The notes under the pieces: model-generated
The model's input: only the letters and a program-made list of their open reading frames with translations
What the model was told of the DNA's origin: nothing
Database searches by the model: none
NCBI RefSeq assembly: GCF_030867145.1
Contig: NC_134416.1
Span: 23,095,014-23,159,013 of the forward strand
Direction: 5' to 3'
From: Opisthocomus hoazin
Lineage: Eukaryota > Chordata > Aves > Opisthocomiformes > Opisthocomidae
Length of the DNA: 64,000 nt
Translations under genes and position numbers: made by a program
Shown here: positions 30,592 through 44,500 of the stretch, in pieces
Layout of the letters: the number at the start of each line of letters is the position of its first letter
Numbering within the stretch: position 1 is the stretch's first letter

Positions 30592-33500
30592 TGACGGACA
30601 CATCTCTACACTTCGCTGACCAGTCCTATCGGACAGTAAATGCTATCTACTACCTCTCTTCCTTTTTAACCGGGACAAAGTATAACGAACAACTCAGCAT
30701 CTCTCTGGGGTATGGAAACGGAATGCAATCTGGCACCATGGAAAAACGCACTTCATCATTGCCTAACCTACGTATAACTCAGACCAAAGCACAGTCTCTT
30801 GAATGCTAGCCAGTTTACAAGCAGTGAACCTCACGGTATCCACAGCCTGCTGGAGATGCTTCACTGTCTCGTATCTTTTTGTTCCGCTAAAACTCAGCAC
30901 TCAAATGAACACCCACACTCACATGAACACCCATCCACAACTCAGCATCACTAAAATGCTCCATTACTCTTTCCCTTGACATGTGCCTTCTTGGTTCTGG
31001 GAAGATGATCCTATACTACTCCGTCTCAAAAAATGTGTCCTCATACTTCTTTATTAAGGCATGGGAAAAATCAATGCTCTCAATGCCCTGAAAGTAGAAA
31101 CAGGATTTGGTATCTATCTTCATAATGGAAAATATTGCCCATATGTAGATGAGACAGTTTAGACCGATTTCTGAAGTCCTGGGAGACACTGCTTGATGTA
31201 ACAGTATAAAATGCCTTTCAGTATAACTTCTCATTGTATGTTAAAGTCTTTTTAGCTAGGGGGTTCTCATTTGATATCTTCTTCCTGATTAATTCTCTTC
31301 TCTCTTTTTCTTTCCTCTCTGCTTTCAGCCGTGTACTTCACTCCACATTCTCAGTTTTCATTAAATACAAACTGATAAAATATGAACTGATTATTATTAA
31401 TCTATATGCCAGTCAGGTAACACATACACTGTAGCATATGTATACACATGCAAGTATCTGACTTACTGGCCATTACAAGCATTCTCTCAAGTCTTCAGTG
31501 TGATCTGTCTGTTGGGATGATACTCAACTAAACAGACAGTTGTTGAAGAGTTTGTTGCACAGGTACTGCAGCTGGCCTGGATATGTTACTTCATGGCACT
31601 GCCAGGGACGCGCGAACTACATATGAGATACTGTGCCTTGCATCTGTCAGTTAGCAGCTCAGGGAAGTTCTACACAAGGCATCTCTCTGAATCAGAATTA
31701 AGATTTTATCTCATTGCTCATTTACCTATGCATGGTATTATTAGCTGAATTAACTATGCGGACAGCTGAAGAGTGAATAAGGCTTGAGAAGTGGAAATAG
31801 CAAGCTGTGGTTGTAAACTTTTTTTTCAAAAAAGCTTTATTTGGCTGGTTTTGACAGGTCATTCAAGACTATTCAGCTTCTTGACCTAAAGTCCCCTATG
31901 TATAATTGCATGCCTTTTAAATGTTCGCTCGGATATCTAATCTGTATCTGATAGATACATCCAGTTCTCTGGTAATGGAAGTGTGCCAAGATAATACGAT
32001 ATTTGAGTAGGATTTTAAAGAAAGGAGCCGGCAATACCAGAAGGAAGTTCTAGCATGAACAACATTTTGAGAAAGGCGTAAGTCATTGCAGGAAAAAAAG
32101 ATATAAAATGGACAAACAACCACTTTTTTTGGGGGGGCAAAGCAAACATAACATTTTGAGGGGAAGACAAAACAGAGTAGAAGAGAGAAGTATGAAGGAT
32201 TTCACAGGTAAGAATGAGAGGCTTAAATATACTATGCAATGATAAAAGGATCAAGTGAGGATTTAAGAGGGCATGGCTGGGCATATTTTAAGTGAGCTAA
32301 ACGATGGTCTCAATAGGCTTTTGCAGATGCTAGAAAGGTTTTTGAGGAGAATTTCAGGCAGCAGTCACTGGGCAAAAAGGAAGCAAACTACTCCTGATCT
32401 TGCTCTGACTCTTATGTGCTCTCATTCGCTTATCTGGGAGAATTTCAAATGGGTCTGCTGGTGGGCATACTTGCACCTGCAGAGCAGCTCTCTACCCTTC
32501 TGCTATGGGCAATGGCAAAGAGCCACCCAGAGCACATTTGTAAGAGTTAATTAATATAAGGGATATGAAAGCTATTAACTGAAAAAAATACCAAGTTGCT
32601 TTCAGATTCTTTCATTATTAATTGTTATTAATAATTAAATAGCCTTGGTTTACGTGTTCAAGACACCTCCAGCCAGGTTCCTGCCCCAAGGATTTTGCCA
32701 TGGAAAGGTCAGATTTCAAAAACATTTATTTATAATAACAAGTGCTTAATCTGCAAGTAGCCATCAACTGTTTACACAAGTAACATCATTTTCTGTCAGT
32801 CTTGCGTGACTTTGGCCTCCAAAATGACAGGGGATAACAAAGAAAGAATAGGAGACAAATGACAGAAATGACCTGGATAATGGCAATAAAAATGGATAAA
32901 CAGCAATGTGTGGGGTAGATTAAACAGTATGCCTGCTGGTGTGTGCAGATCCCATTAAGTCCTTTGTGAGTGCTCGTAGAGTCCTTTGCCACAGCACTTT
33001 TAATTTTTAATGGATTGATCTATGTATCTGAGCGAATGAAGTCCAGGAAGAGGCTAGGGGTAGCGGATAATTCTCGAAGACCAGCTGAAAGGTATGAGTT
33101 TTGATGGGGGATTGGAAGGAGGAGTTGCAAATACTCTCATCCACATAGATTGTCTACTTTTTCCCCAATGTAAAACATTATATTTCTTGCCCCAATTTTT
33201 TATCAGAATCGCTTCCAACTTATTTCAGTCTGTCACAATAATATTTTCATATGAGGAGTGTTGTAACCTAATTCCTTCATTTGAATAATACATTCATTTT
33301 TAATTACTGCAACTTGATCTCAGATTATTCAAATAACTGTTTCATTTTTTATGCTTACCCTGACCCCAGTGTATTTATAGGCTTTTATCCTTACCTGATA
33401 CCAGTGTAATGTAATTATAGATTGTATTTTAATCATCTACTATATCCTAGTGAGTTTGTTTAAATCACTCCAATCCAGAGTCTTTTATTTCTATGCCTTT

Positions 33501-33872
33501 TAAAATTCTACAATGGCATTCTCATTGCATAAAAGCAATATTTTTGTAGTTTACTACAATGAATGAACATTTTGCATGCATTGCTGGCCATGTTTCTAAT
33601 TTAAATTTTAAAAAGTCGCTATAGAGAACTCTATGTAAAATGAAATCTTGACTTGTAAACAGGCATGGGACAGCTCATCACTTTAAATTTTTGTTCGTTG
33701 CTCCTATCTGCTCTCTAACATAACTTTACAAGAAAAGCAGAAAAAGAAATAAAATTCTTTTTTATCCTACCAAAAATACAAGTACACCTTTTAGTAAGAA
33801 TTGACAAAATATTTACCTTTTCTGCTCACAGATGCCAAATGTTTGCAAGTTATTTTACCTGTATTGGAAAGA

Positions 33873-33893
33873 ATTCCACGTTGAACGTGGAAT
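33873..33893. repeat. Perfect palindrome, 10-bp arms, one-base centre
   Basis: attccacgtt, then g, then aacgtggaat. The arms are exact complements. It contains CACGTT/AACGTG half E-box-like cores. Confidence 0.95.
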
Positions 33894-36800
33894 AAATAGT
33901 CTGAGTGGCCCGCATTATCATTAGTCATGGCCATATTTTGATTGCCAGGGTTATAAATTCTCTTTAAGAAGGGTTTAACTCTCAGAAGTGTTGCATATTC
34001 TGAGAGTGTTCAGTTTTGCTTAATAATTTTAAAAGCAATAAATGTTATATTTTTTCCATTCCTTAGTGCTGATTCAGAAGTTCTTCTTTCCCTCTCTTCT
34101 GTGTAGTTTCAGGATTTGGATGTAGAATGGGGTCAGGAATCAGGAAGGTGAAGCTCCTCGCATTTGCACATCTGCTGAAGTACCAGTATCTTTCTGGTCA
34201 TCAAATTGATTTGTACTGAGATAATTGCCATTGCCCTAGTCAAACTATGCCCTCCTTTTGAGCAGCCTTTTTTCTGTGATGACATCTAGCAGTAACAGAC
34301 CTCAGAATGTCCTTACAACGTGCCCTTAGTTGCAGCGTATGCATTTTTCCGCAGAACGACGTAATGCCCAAAGATCCTTCCAAATTAAACCTTAAGCTCA
34401 GCAGTGTGGTGCAACCAATGACACTGCTCCCAAAGTTGAGTCAGTGTCTATAGTAGATAGAATAGGTGGAAAAATAATCCAGAGAACAAAAAAAATTATC
34501 AAAGCTATTAATAAATCTGATGGTTTGTGGCCACTTACTGCTCTGCCATATTAGGGAAAGGGGACTGTATGTGTGCTGCTAAAATTCATGTCACTTGCAT
34601 TCTCCCCACCCCTCCTTGCTCAAATGTTTACCTAATTTTTAACCTCAAGTACCTCTATCTTCCATTCCTTTCTATTCTCCTTGTGTGTCAGTCCCCCCTC
34701 TGTTTCCTCTCTAAAATGTCATTTTACAAATCTGATCCCTCCTAGTTTCTAGGAAATAAGCAACCAAAAGGCACAGAAACATGATCCCAACTGATGTCTG
34801 TCGAGAGGCTGGGTAGGAAATGGGTATTAGCTGCCTGAAAGCATAAATACAGTGTCTTATTTTACTCCTACCTCCTTTACTGGATGATGTCTTCGGAGTA
34901 AAACTTAAGAGCTGCCCAACTTGTCACCAGTGCCAAAGGAATTCTGACTAGTACCTTGAATCTCCTGAACAGACATGCTGTCCCATAACAGTAAGAAAAA
35001 TCCAAAGAAAAACAAAAAAAGGAAAGTAAGTAAGAACAGGGACTATGTGTTTATTGAATATAAACACTCACTAAAATGAATTATTCTGCTTTTCCAAGAT
35101 TCAGACAGAGGAGCATGTTTCCCTCTGGGATTTCTACTACCATTTGGTCTAACATTCATTTTGCCTATAATAATACAAGCTTCATTAAAGAAGTAAAAGA
35201 TCAAAGGACAATCTGTTAAATAATAGCAGCCGGATCTTTAGAATGAAATAGTAGGAAAAGTTTGAACTGAATTTTATGGCAAATCAAAATGTAAATTGTA
35301 ATTTCACAAGGAAGACACAGAGCACAAAATTAACTTTGTAAAGACATGGAAAGTGGATATGTTGATCTTAAAAAATGTGCATAGATACTGAATATTTATC
35401 TGTCAGTGGCATTTCTAACTGTAACACTTCCAGCAGATGCAAAACAATACCTGATGAAAAGTATTGGTTTTAAAGAATCACCATTAAACAAGAAACACTG
35501 CTTATCAGTGAAATTATCCGACTGACCTAGCTTCTATTTAGCTGATCTTGTATTTGAAAATTACATACAGCGTAAAAATCCATCTGTCATCAACAGTCAT
35601 TCTGCAAATCTTGTGGCAGAGTAGTACGTTTTTAAAAATCTGCCACATAACCCCTAATATTATTCCTAAAGCTATATTTCACTGTTTAAGATTTGGTACT
35701 GGGAAATGGAATAGCATCTCTCTTGCCTAGATTCAGCATTGGTTTCTCTGGATGCTATAAGAAAATCAGTGCACCTACATTTAACCGGTAAGCATTACGG
35801 AGATTATCACTGGAGAAAATACTTGAGAGAAACAGACATACTAAATATGTAAGTGCAAAGCTTCTCTGAATAAACAACACCAAAAAAGCCCCTAAAAGGA
35901 AAGGTCTTGGCCAAGCCAAGAGGGAATTAGGGCTGCAAACTGCTTCCTAGTAAAGAATTTCCACAGGATGTAGGGCAGCCCCAAAAGCGGACAGTGCTCG
36001 CCAGCAGACTGGGCCAGCTGTGGGCAGCGAATGAGCCCTTCGTGCAGATCGGTGTGTTCTAACATCGCTCTCCGTTTCCTCAGAGTAAAATGGTGGTAAA
36101 AGTAGCAATGGGAACCATTACTCTTGCAGGTTTTATTTCCCTCTGTAAAAGGCGCAGGCTGGAGCAGTGAAGTTCCACTTCAATCTCCCACTGCCAAAAT
36201 AACCCAATCTCTAAGTTATTTCAATCCTCTTATTGAACTGTGTCCCTATTACTAATCAAGAAAAAAAAATTAATAGAAATTATTCTGAGGATGAAAAACT
36301 CAAAGGAAACAAAATCCTCCTGAACATATCTTATTTTGAAAGACTTCTGAAAGGCTTGTGTTTGTAATAATTACAAAAAAGATTCTGGAACCATTTTTAC
36401 TCCACATTTTTTACACGATTTGTAAATGACACTTCTTAAACGTGTCACTTCTTAAACAGTCACAGATCATGGGTCTGGACTGACTTAAAAAGGACAGTGG
36501 TCACATTACCTGGTGCCTTTATATACCTGCAAGTGGAAGAAAACTTAGGGGAACAATCTGCTAACCTCCATCAATATACCACATAGACTCTGCAAGTGTA
36601 ATTTATAGCTTAATGCATCCACAATGCATTGTAAAGTGCATTGATGACTTTGAATAAGAAAGGTTAAATCATTATTACCTCATCAAAAAACCTGCATTTG
36701 CGTCTCCACTAGACCAGTCATACAAATGTCTGGTTTTGCTATACCACTGTAATCCCTGTTAAACCAATGGAAATAACGAATGGACATCTGCAGGCAAGAT

Positions 36801-38494
36801 TACATGTTTTGATTTCAAATGGAAAATAAATTACAAATTCCCACTTTACAAACTCTGTGAAATACACCTAGTTGGAGCCTTCAATACCCTTCCTTCTGTA
36901 TTTAAAATGCAAAACACAAGTACAAAGAAGTAAAGTAGTATGAAAGAAATCAATACTGATGCCTCAGCAGTATTTTGGTAAACATGTATGCAAAAAAAAA
37001 AATTTAAAATCTTCTTCAACACCAACTAAAAAAGAAATACAATGCCACTAAATATAAGTAAATATTTAACAGAAATTCTAATTTACCCAGATCTCACATT
37101 CTAGGATTTTCTTTATGCATCACAGTGATTTCTTTCAGAGGGAAAACATGTGAATACTAGATGCCTTTTTTGACACCTGTGATTCATATTTGCCTCTGGC
37201 ACAAATAAGAGTGGGGACCTTGATAATACAATTTTTTCACAACTTACTAACTTCAGTTTAAATCAGCTAAAATATTTCTGCTGTCATTAAAGTGCCTTCT
37301 ATTTTAAAATGAGTTCTTTCTTATGAAAAATATGACAGTTTGCACTGTGGTAAAAACCAGGTACAGCACAATCTACCTTGTGACAACAGGAGTTACTGCT
37401 AGGGGATGGGCAATTCAGCTTTCATAAGCCTTTGCATATTGCTCCAACTTTCTACTGATTCAGCTCTCATTTCAGCAGATTTTTGCACTGTCTGTGGTGC
37501 AGTGGGATCTGTGCTGGCCAACTACAATGTCCTTTGAAAAAGAACAACTATTTACTAAGAAATACACCAGAAACACTAAATTATGCCATTAGATAGCCAG
37601 TCGAAGTTAATGATTTTGCTTTGTGACTCATTCTTACTAGAGTGGATTGAGTGATCCAGAGGCAGATCCAGAGCCCTTTATTTCCATTTTACCAAGACCT
37701 AAATTACATAGTCTTCATCTCCCTGTTTTGTAGTTAACACATCCTTTGACTTCTGTGAAACAGCATTTGTTCCAACTCATACCAATAGGTTCAGACGATC
37801 GGTACAGAATGCCACTCAAACGTTCTTGGATAGGAATATCATCCCTAATAATCAAACTTGATACACATACTGGTTCTTTGGCATGTCTATCATCATGGCC
37901 ATCTGTTAGGGTGGAATTGTGCCGGCTAAAAAGGAGATATGCCAGTTTTAACATGATATAGGTGCCATCAAAATGCAAGTGATGAAGGAAAGGCTCTAGA
38001 ATATGGCAGTGATCAGTCTTCTGCGGAAAGATGCTCTGGGTAGAAACCTAACTGTTAGGAATATTATACTGATATCTATAATAATTAGAACCTTTGGTTG
38101 GCTTTTCTATCTCTGTCCACCCTGTCTGGGTGCCTGTCTTCATGCTACAGCACTAGTGCTTGGTTTTCTGCGCTTGCTGAAGGAAACATACATCTTTCTC
38201 ATTTACCATCCAAACCTCATCACATTAAATAGCCTAATTTGAAGGTCAAATGACAGTAAGATGAAAATAGTATTTACACCTTTTAAAATCTGAAGTGATA
38301 ATGATATTTTAAAGAATAAATACTTTTAAGAATGAAACACAATCCTTATTATCCTTCCTTAGAAATGTCTTTAAAGGGCCTCTTTTACTAATAGTTCTGG
38401 TAAAAACCATGACTCTGAAGCTCTCCTACTGTCTGATACTGTTCATAGGAGAATGACTTCTCTTATAGTCTTTGTGCTACTGCATCATCTTTAG

Positions 38495-39110
38495 AAACAT
38501 AAAAAAATACCTTACTGGAACAGAGAGAGGTCTGTCTAGTTCAGGCTGTCTCTAGAGTGGCAACAGGCAATGTTACTGAGTCAGAATGTGAGAACTTGGC
38601 CTGCTCCTGCAGGTCATTCCCCTAACAGTTCCCAAGCATCCACATGGATTAGGAACGTTGGCAGGTACATCCTCTTAGTACCATTTACAGATTTGTTGTC
38701 CATGAATTTGTCCAATCTCTTTCTGAACCTGCTGATACTGTCTGCATTCACAGGCTCCTGTGGCATCAAGTTCACAGAGTTAACTCCCTGCGTGATAATC
38801 TGTTTTAAATTCTTCTTCTCCTGGTTTCCTCTAGCACCACAGGATTTGAGGAATAACAGTCCTTCATTCACTTTATCCACCAGCTTCAAGATTTTGTAAG
38901 CCTGTATCATATTTCCCCCTCAGCTTTCTCTTCACCAAATGGAGGAGTCTCAGATTTTTTTGTATATTGTCATAAGATAGCTGCTCCCTTGATCACCCCA
39001 GTTGCCTTTCTTCAGCTGTAGAGATCTGAGCTGCATGCAGCACTCAAGGTCTGGGTGCACTGAGCTTTCATATATGGCAAACTGACAGCCTCTGTCTTGT
39101 TCTAAAAAAT
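38495..39110 (-). mobile_element. Ancient CR1-type LINE fragment
   Basis: Read in reverse, this has the layout of the older sauropsid CR1 3' end: 'gaaacataa...cttactggaacag', then 'gtctgtctagttcaggctgtctct', then a region matching CR1 ORF2 tail and UTR. The minus strand keeps decayed ORF2-like residues (SRFRKRLDKFMDNK) parallel to the [10 protein letters not shown] of the younger copy at 14.1 kb. Divergence is high and the 8-mer tail is gone, so this insertion is much older. The boundaries are approximate. Confidence 0.65.
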
Positions 39111-41581
39111 GTACAGCCTTTTGTGATCTGTAGCAAAAGATCTTCAGATGTGTTTAAATTAGAAATCTAGTCTCACACAATTGAATGATTGCCTTTGGGG
39201 CTCAGATAAAGCTGTATATTGTCACTGAAATAGAGCTGTTTGGTACTTCTGACTTTCACAGTACACAAAGGGACACAGCATGTTACACCTGGGATAATGT
39301 AGCCATGCATTAAACCATATGATCATACTAATGGTGAAAGGCTCCACAATACGAGCATACACATAATTTTTAATATTAGACAGCTATAACATACGCAGCT
39401 TCAGCCATACTAAGAACTTTTCAGTTAACCATATACCAAATGCACATTTTCTCTATGTGAGAAACTACTTGCAAAGGCTCAGCGGTTTTCTAGGTAACCA
39501 TAAAAGACTGGAGAATGAATGCTTAATACTATTTTGCTCACCAAAGTTTTCTATGAGAAATTCTTCACACAATTTCCATTTGAACTACCTGCTAGTCTAC
39601 TAGTAGAATTGCCGCGTCCATCAAAATAACTCTCTGAGAATGCTTCTGACTGCATAAAGAGCCCTTCTACAGGCCTGAACTTGTCGCCAACAGAGCCGTA
39701 AGAAACCTCTGGTCCTGATTTGTTTCTTTAACTGATGCCAGCTCCTGCTGACACATCTGCTCATTCTTTTTCAGCTCCCCTAAGTTAACTGGATAGACAA
39801 ACTCTTTGCAACAGGTGAGCCCTTTCCAGCCAGTGTAGCAGCTGGGGCACCTGCGTGTGGATTAATGGCACCTGAAACACGCCAGACTCTCGGTATCGCA
39901 GATGATTGTTCTTCTCCCAGCTTGGCTTTCCAGGATGATACCGCCATGCCAGTGCTCAGAGGAGAAGACCTGCTGTCTCTTCTGTTTTGCTTGGCTACAA
40001 CTTTGGAGAAGGGAAGAATACATTACCAATGAAATTATGTTCTCTTTTAAGCATTACACCATCATTACCAAGATATTTGAGTTTCAAGGTTAATAACTTA
40101 TCTTCTTTTTCCAGGGTTCTCTGAATCTTAACACTTCTGTCTCCACTGCAAGCTTGACCATCTGATTTGCCAAATGTGATGGTAATTTAAGACCTCTGTC
40201 TGTTAGACAGAGCAAGTGATAAATGTGCTGATGTTTACTAAATGCAGGCTTAGTGTATCAGATAAACCCAAAGCAAGTGCAGGTGTGTATATTAGACCTT
40301 TTGGAGGTAAGTCTTTCGGCATGGTTTTCACCAGTACTCTGGATTGGCAGTAACAGCAAGTTTCTGGCACACTCCCTAAAACTTGTTTCATAGAAACAAC
40401 CAATCAAAGCATAAAAATTGTATGATACAATTTCAATATCTGTCATGTGTGGAAAATATTACAAATGCTGAACATAGCTATTTGCTCTTCCTTGTCATAC
40501 CTGTAAAATTCCAACTGTCCATACCACATCTAGTGTAGGAAAAATAGTATGAAGAATAGTACGAGCTCCTTTTCTGACTAAATGAATCCTCTATTTGAGG
40601 CCCCGCATTTGCAAGGAAAGACAGTACTTATTAGTGCACAAACCCTCTTTTGCAAAGAGTCAAATTCCTAGGGAGAAAACAAGATACATGCTGTCTGTAG
40701 GCATGGGAGAAACAACAAACCTGTGTTGCCAAAAGGCACATCAAAGAATGGGAAAATGCGTTGTTTTACTAGTAGACCTACGTATCAACAGCATACAAAG
40801 CTGTTTTTGTCAAATTTATTTATCATTATCCAAGGAATTACTGATGGAAACTTTAGCTATGCTCTATGTAACCATAACAAAGACTGACAGTTGCACAGCT
40901 TCAGGAAGAAAAATTACATCAAAAGGTCTTCTCTCACCTAGGTGTGAATATCATGACATCGAGTCAAAATGACTGTCCACTGGAACTAACACACCATAGA
41001 AATGAGTGTGATAGATAGCTGGGTAGATTGTCAGAGGCCTGAAGGAAAGGCATTGGTGTTCCTAATGGTGATTTTCTGTGTTTACTGTGTCCAAACTAAG
41101 TTCACATTGCACCCTAAAAATCAAGTGACATCAGCATTAGGAGATATTTACCTTTATGTGTGAAAAATATATCAAGCTGAGCAGTAGTAGGTAGCAAGAA
41201 AGGAAGAGCAAGAGGGATTTCTTTTTCTGTTCAGATTCAGAATTTAGCTTGCTGAATACCGTATCACCGGCTGTTAAAGGAAGACCCTTCACTCCCAGAA
41301 CTGATGAAAATCAAGTCTGCAGAAGAGGGCCTAACTGCTCTTTTATTATAAAAATGTCCATTTCTTTTGTCCCATAAATAGAAAACATTAAATTGCACAA
41401 TAAAAGATTTGACCACTAAATTACATTTTCTGCCATAAATACAACTTTTACAACCTTTGGTTTTTACAGGATGGAAGCCCTGTTTTTATTAGAGTTGACA
41501 CCAGGGTAAACTTGGCGAGTATACTGGAAGAGTGTGTGATTCATTTTGAATATATTAAAATTCCATATACATGTATCTATA

Positions 41582-41595
41582 TGTGTGTGTGTGTG
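41582..41595. repeat. (TG)7 microsatellite
   Basis: Seven TG units, flanked by alternating purine-pyrimidine ATAC/ATGT sequence up to about 41640. Confidence 0.9.
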
Positions 41596-44500
41596 CATAT
41601 ATTTTCCATTTATATACACATGTATACACACATGCATACATAGTTCACAAGACTCAGCAAAGCCAGAAAAGGAAATAAAAGTGATTTAAACCTTTAACAT
41701 AAAGGGTATAACCCTAAGCTACCAATCATTCTACTCTCAATTATATCAGCATAAGATAGAACACAGTAAGCTGCATTAACTATGGATTTTAGATTGGAAT
41801 TCAGAGAGGGGGAGAGAAGAAATCTCATTCTGCTCACTCCATGATTTTAATTAATAAAAAGAATGAAATAGGTGACAAACTCAGTCTCCTAATAACAACG
41901 GCCATTCAATGCTTATTTACGTGGCTGTGGTGGATCTCTACTTTATATTCATATAAACAGGTAATAATGTCTGCGTTTTCTTGTTAGAGGTCTGCTACGC
42001 AATCTGAGTATCAGATGGACTCATTTCAAAGTTGAAAATGCAATCTTGTTTCATATACTTGCCGCTTACTTGAAATTTGATGTTACTAGCTTTGTGTAAA
42101 ATCAGTTGTACAAGTTGCAATGTAACAAAATGCATATAGCTAGAGCCTAGTCTTCACAGCAGCTCCTATTGTTTTGCATGAAAAATGCATTGACTATAGC
42201 ATTACGAGAGCGAATGTGCTGTATGCTGAAAAATTCTGTCACTTTCTATTAGCTGTAAATTATCGACTAGTATAAACCCTAATTTCATTTGTCACATTCT
42301 GTTGCATTGCTGCTCTTCCTTGTTCCCATTCTGTCATTCTGGCAGGCCCACTCTGCCCCAGGTATCACGGCATCGCCATCTGCACCCGACATCTGTCTCT
42401 CTATTGATCACACGGGTTTAGCACTTGATCAAACAGAGCACGACAGAATACATCTCTTTTTGCAGTACTGCCAATGCCAACTGCTGCATGAAATCTATTA
42501 CAAAAGCATTCTTTCACCTAGTTTCTGAAACTACAAATCGGTTTCTCTTCTTTTAAAAGATTCCTAGGTTGTTTTATTCTTTAACTTTCTGTCACTTACT
42601 GCAGAGAAAAGGAAAAAACAATAGGCTGCCAGAAATGAGAAACGAAGCATTTTTATCCCAGAATATGCAAACTAAGAAATTAGACTACCCGAATTGACAT
42701 TATTTATTGAAAGAAATGATTATATTAATTCACAGTTGGTTAGCAAACATACATTTTTTTCATTTTACTGGGAAATGATGGCACAAAACAGACTACATCA
42801 GAAGGAGCTGAACAAGCACCTCAAGAGATTCAGACGTGGTGTCTGGAGGGCCTTAGCTGTCTCCAGTTCAGATGGTTGACTTCAGCAAGTGACCTGGGGA
42901 CCTAAGAAAGATACGTAACAACTCACTACTCCATCAGTGAGAAAAAAATGAGTGCATCTGAGGGCTGACCTGGCATGCGGACCTGGAGGAGAGACAACAG
43001 GAAATTCTTGGCACTGGAGTGTGTCTGAAATCACATCACCTTCTGTAAATGAAATACCCATAACCGGGTCTGGGCACCAGCTGCCCCCATTCTTTTGTGC
43101 GCGGGAGCAAGGAACTCTTTCCTGAGCATGAGCACTTAAATAAGCAGTAGTAATGCTTTAAAACACTAAGATGTGCACTACATTTTGCATAGGTATTCTA
43201 ACTGTTAAGAGTGATATGAGAATGTAGGATACTCCAAGATGGTCACCTTGCAGGCTTTTGTACAGCTACGCCAGTTATACAAGCTGAGCATTTGGCTTCT
43301 TTCAGGGGATGAACTCGAAAAAACCCCTGCAGCAGCAGGCTCACAGTATTCTTTCACAAAACAGTCTGTAACCAATTCTGACACTGAAGGGAAATAACAT
43401 TACTTTTCACTTCATAAAATTAAGTTTTTTCATCAGTAAAATCGCCAACACTGGCATAGATGATATTATGGATTGACTGTCTTGGAGAAAGCTCTATCCA
43501 AGTATTGTGCAGTTAACAAGTTGCAATGCTACTCTGCATCCTTGCAGAACAATTAGAAATTATTTTTAAGAAAAGTGGTGAGATTCCAAAACTATATCTG
43601 GTTACCAAGGCCTTAGATACACCTACGGCAAACAAGGTGTTCTCAAGTGCTTAACGATTTTAACTATATTATTCCCATTGATCTTATGAGAAGCTCTCTT
43701 ATAAAAGTACTTGAGAGGGTACCACTACCCATACGAAATGCGGCATATAAGGCTAAGAAATTAAATTATGGGCTAGCAGGAGTCACAAGGACAATATATC
43801 TGCTTCTCAGACACAGCATTATGGATTAACAGCACTTAGGTATTTTATGATAATGTCTTCATGCTTTCCACAGGTGGATACCATAATTATACAAGTTGTA
43901 TTTTAAATTCACTGGGTAAACAAAAAAGACATGCACTTTCTGAAAACAAATGTTGACTTTCTATTTACAAACTATTCAATAACCCAACAGCCACATGCTG
44001 TTTTCCTTATTTATGCTACCTTTACAAATCATGCTGAAAAAAGTTGTTGTTGAGAGCAGATTAAAAAAAAACAACCAAAAAACAACCAAAATCATGAACG
44101 TTAAAAGAGTATTTTCCTTGTTTTAACTGACAGCATTAGTTACAACACACGAATTAGACCGGGATCTAGCAATGTATTATTCATTAGATTTTTTTTGTAG
44201 CCAAATACATTACAGTATATGGTTATACCAACAAATTAATATTTTAGAGCTAATTGAAATTGTTCTTCCTATAAAGATTAAGCTTCTTCCCACCCTACAC
44301 ACTTCAGTCATTAAAATAACACTTTTAATGCCTTGTCTAAATGATGTCTCACATTAATGCAAAGCTATATTAAAGCACTCAAATGACCAGTTCTTTTGTA
44401 ATGCATTCTATACGATCAGACACTGGGTCAAATCTGGGCAGTGTGTATGAAGTGGTATCAAGTGGAAGCTAATTAAAATATATTCTCTATAGAACTTTAC

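Larger units (their letters stand above)
29901..38494 (-). other. ZFPM2 intron, unremarkable stretch
   Basis: AT-rich unique sequence. It includes a CA-rich simple stretch at 30565-30591, a 21-base palindrome at 33873-33893 and a 12-mer repeated at 36430-36441 and 36446-36457. No exon was recognised. An 87-codon open frame on the minus strand at 37715-37978 has no recognisable domain. Confidence 0.65.

Noticed and set aside
37715..37978. 87-codon minus-strand frame that looked protein-like (RDDIPIQERLSG)
   Set aside because: No family recognised, no splice sites obvious, and the opposite strand is also open over 71 codons. Treated as chance.
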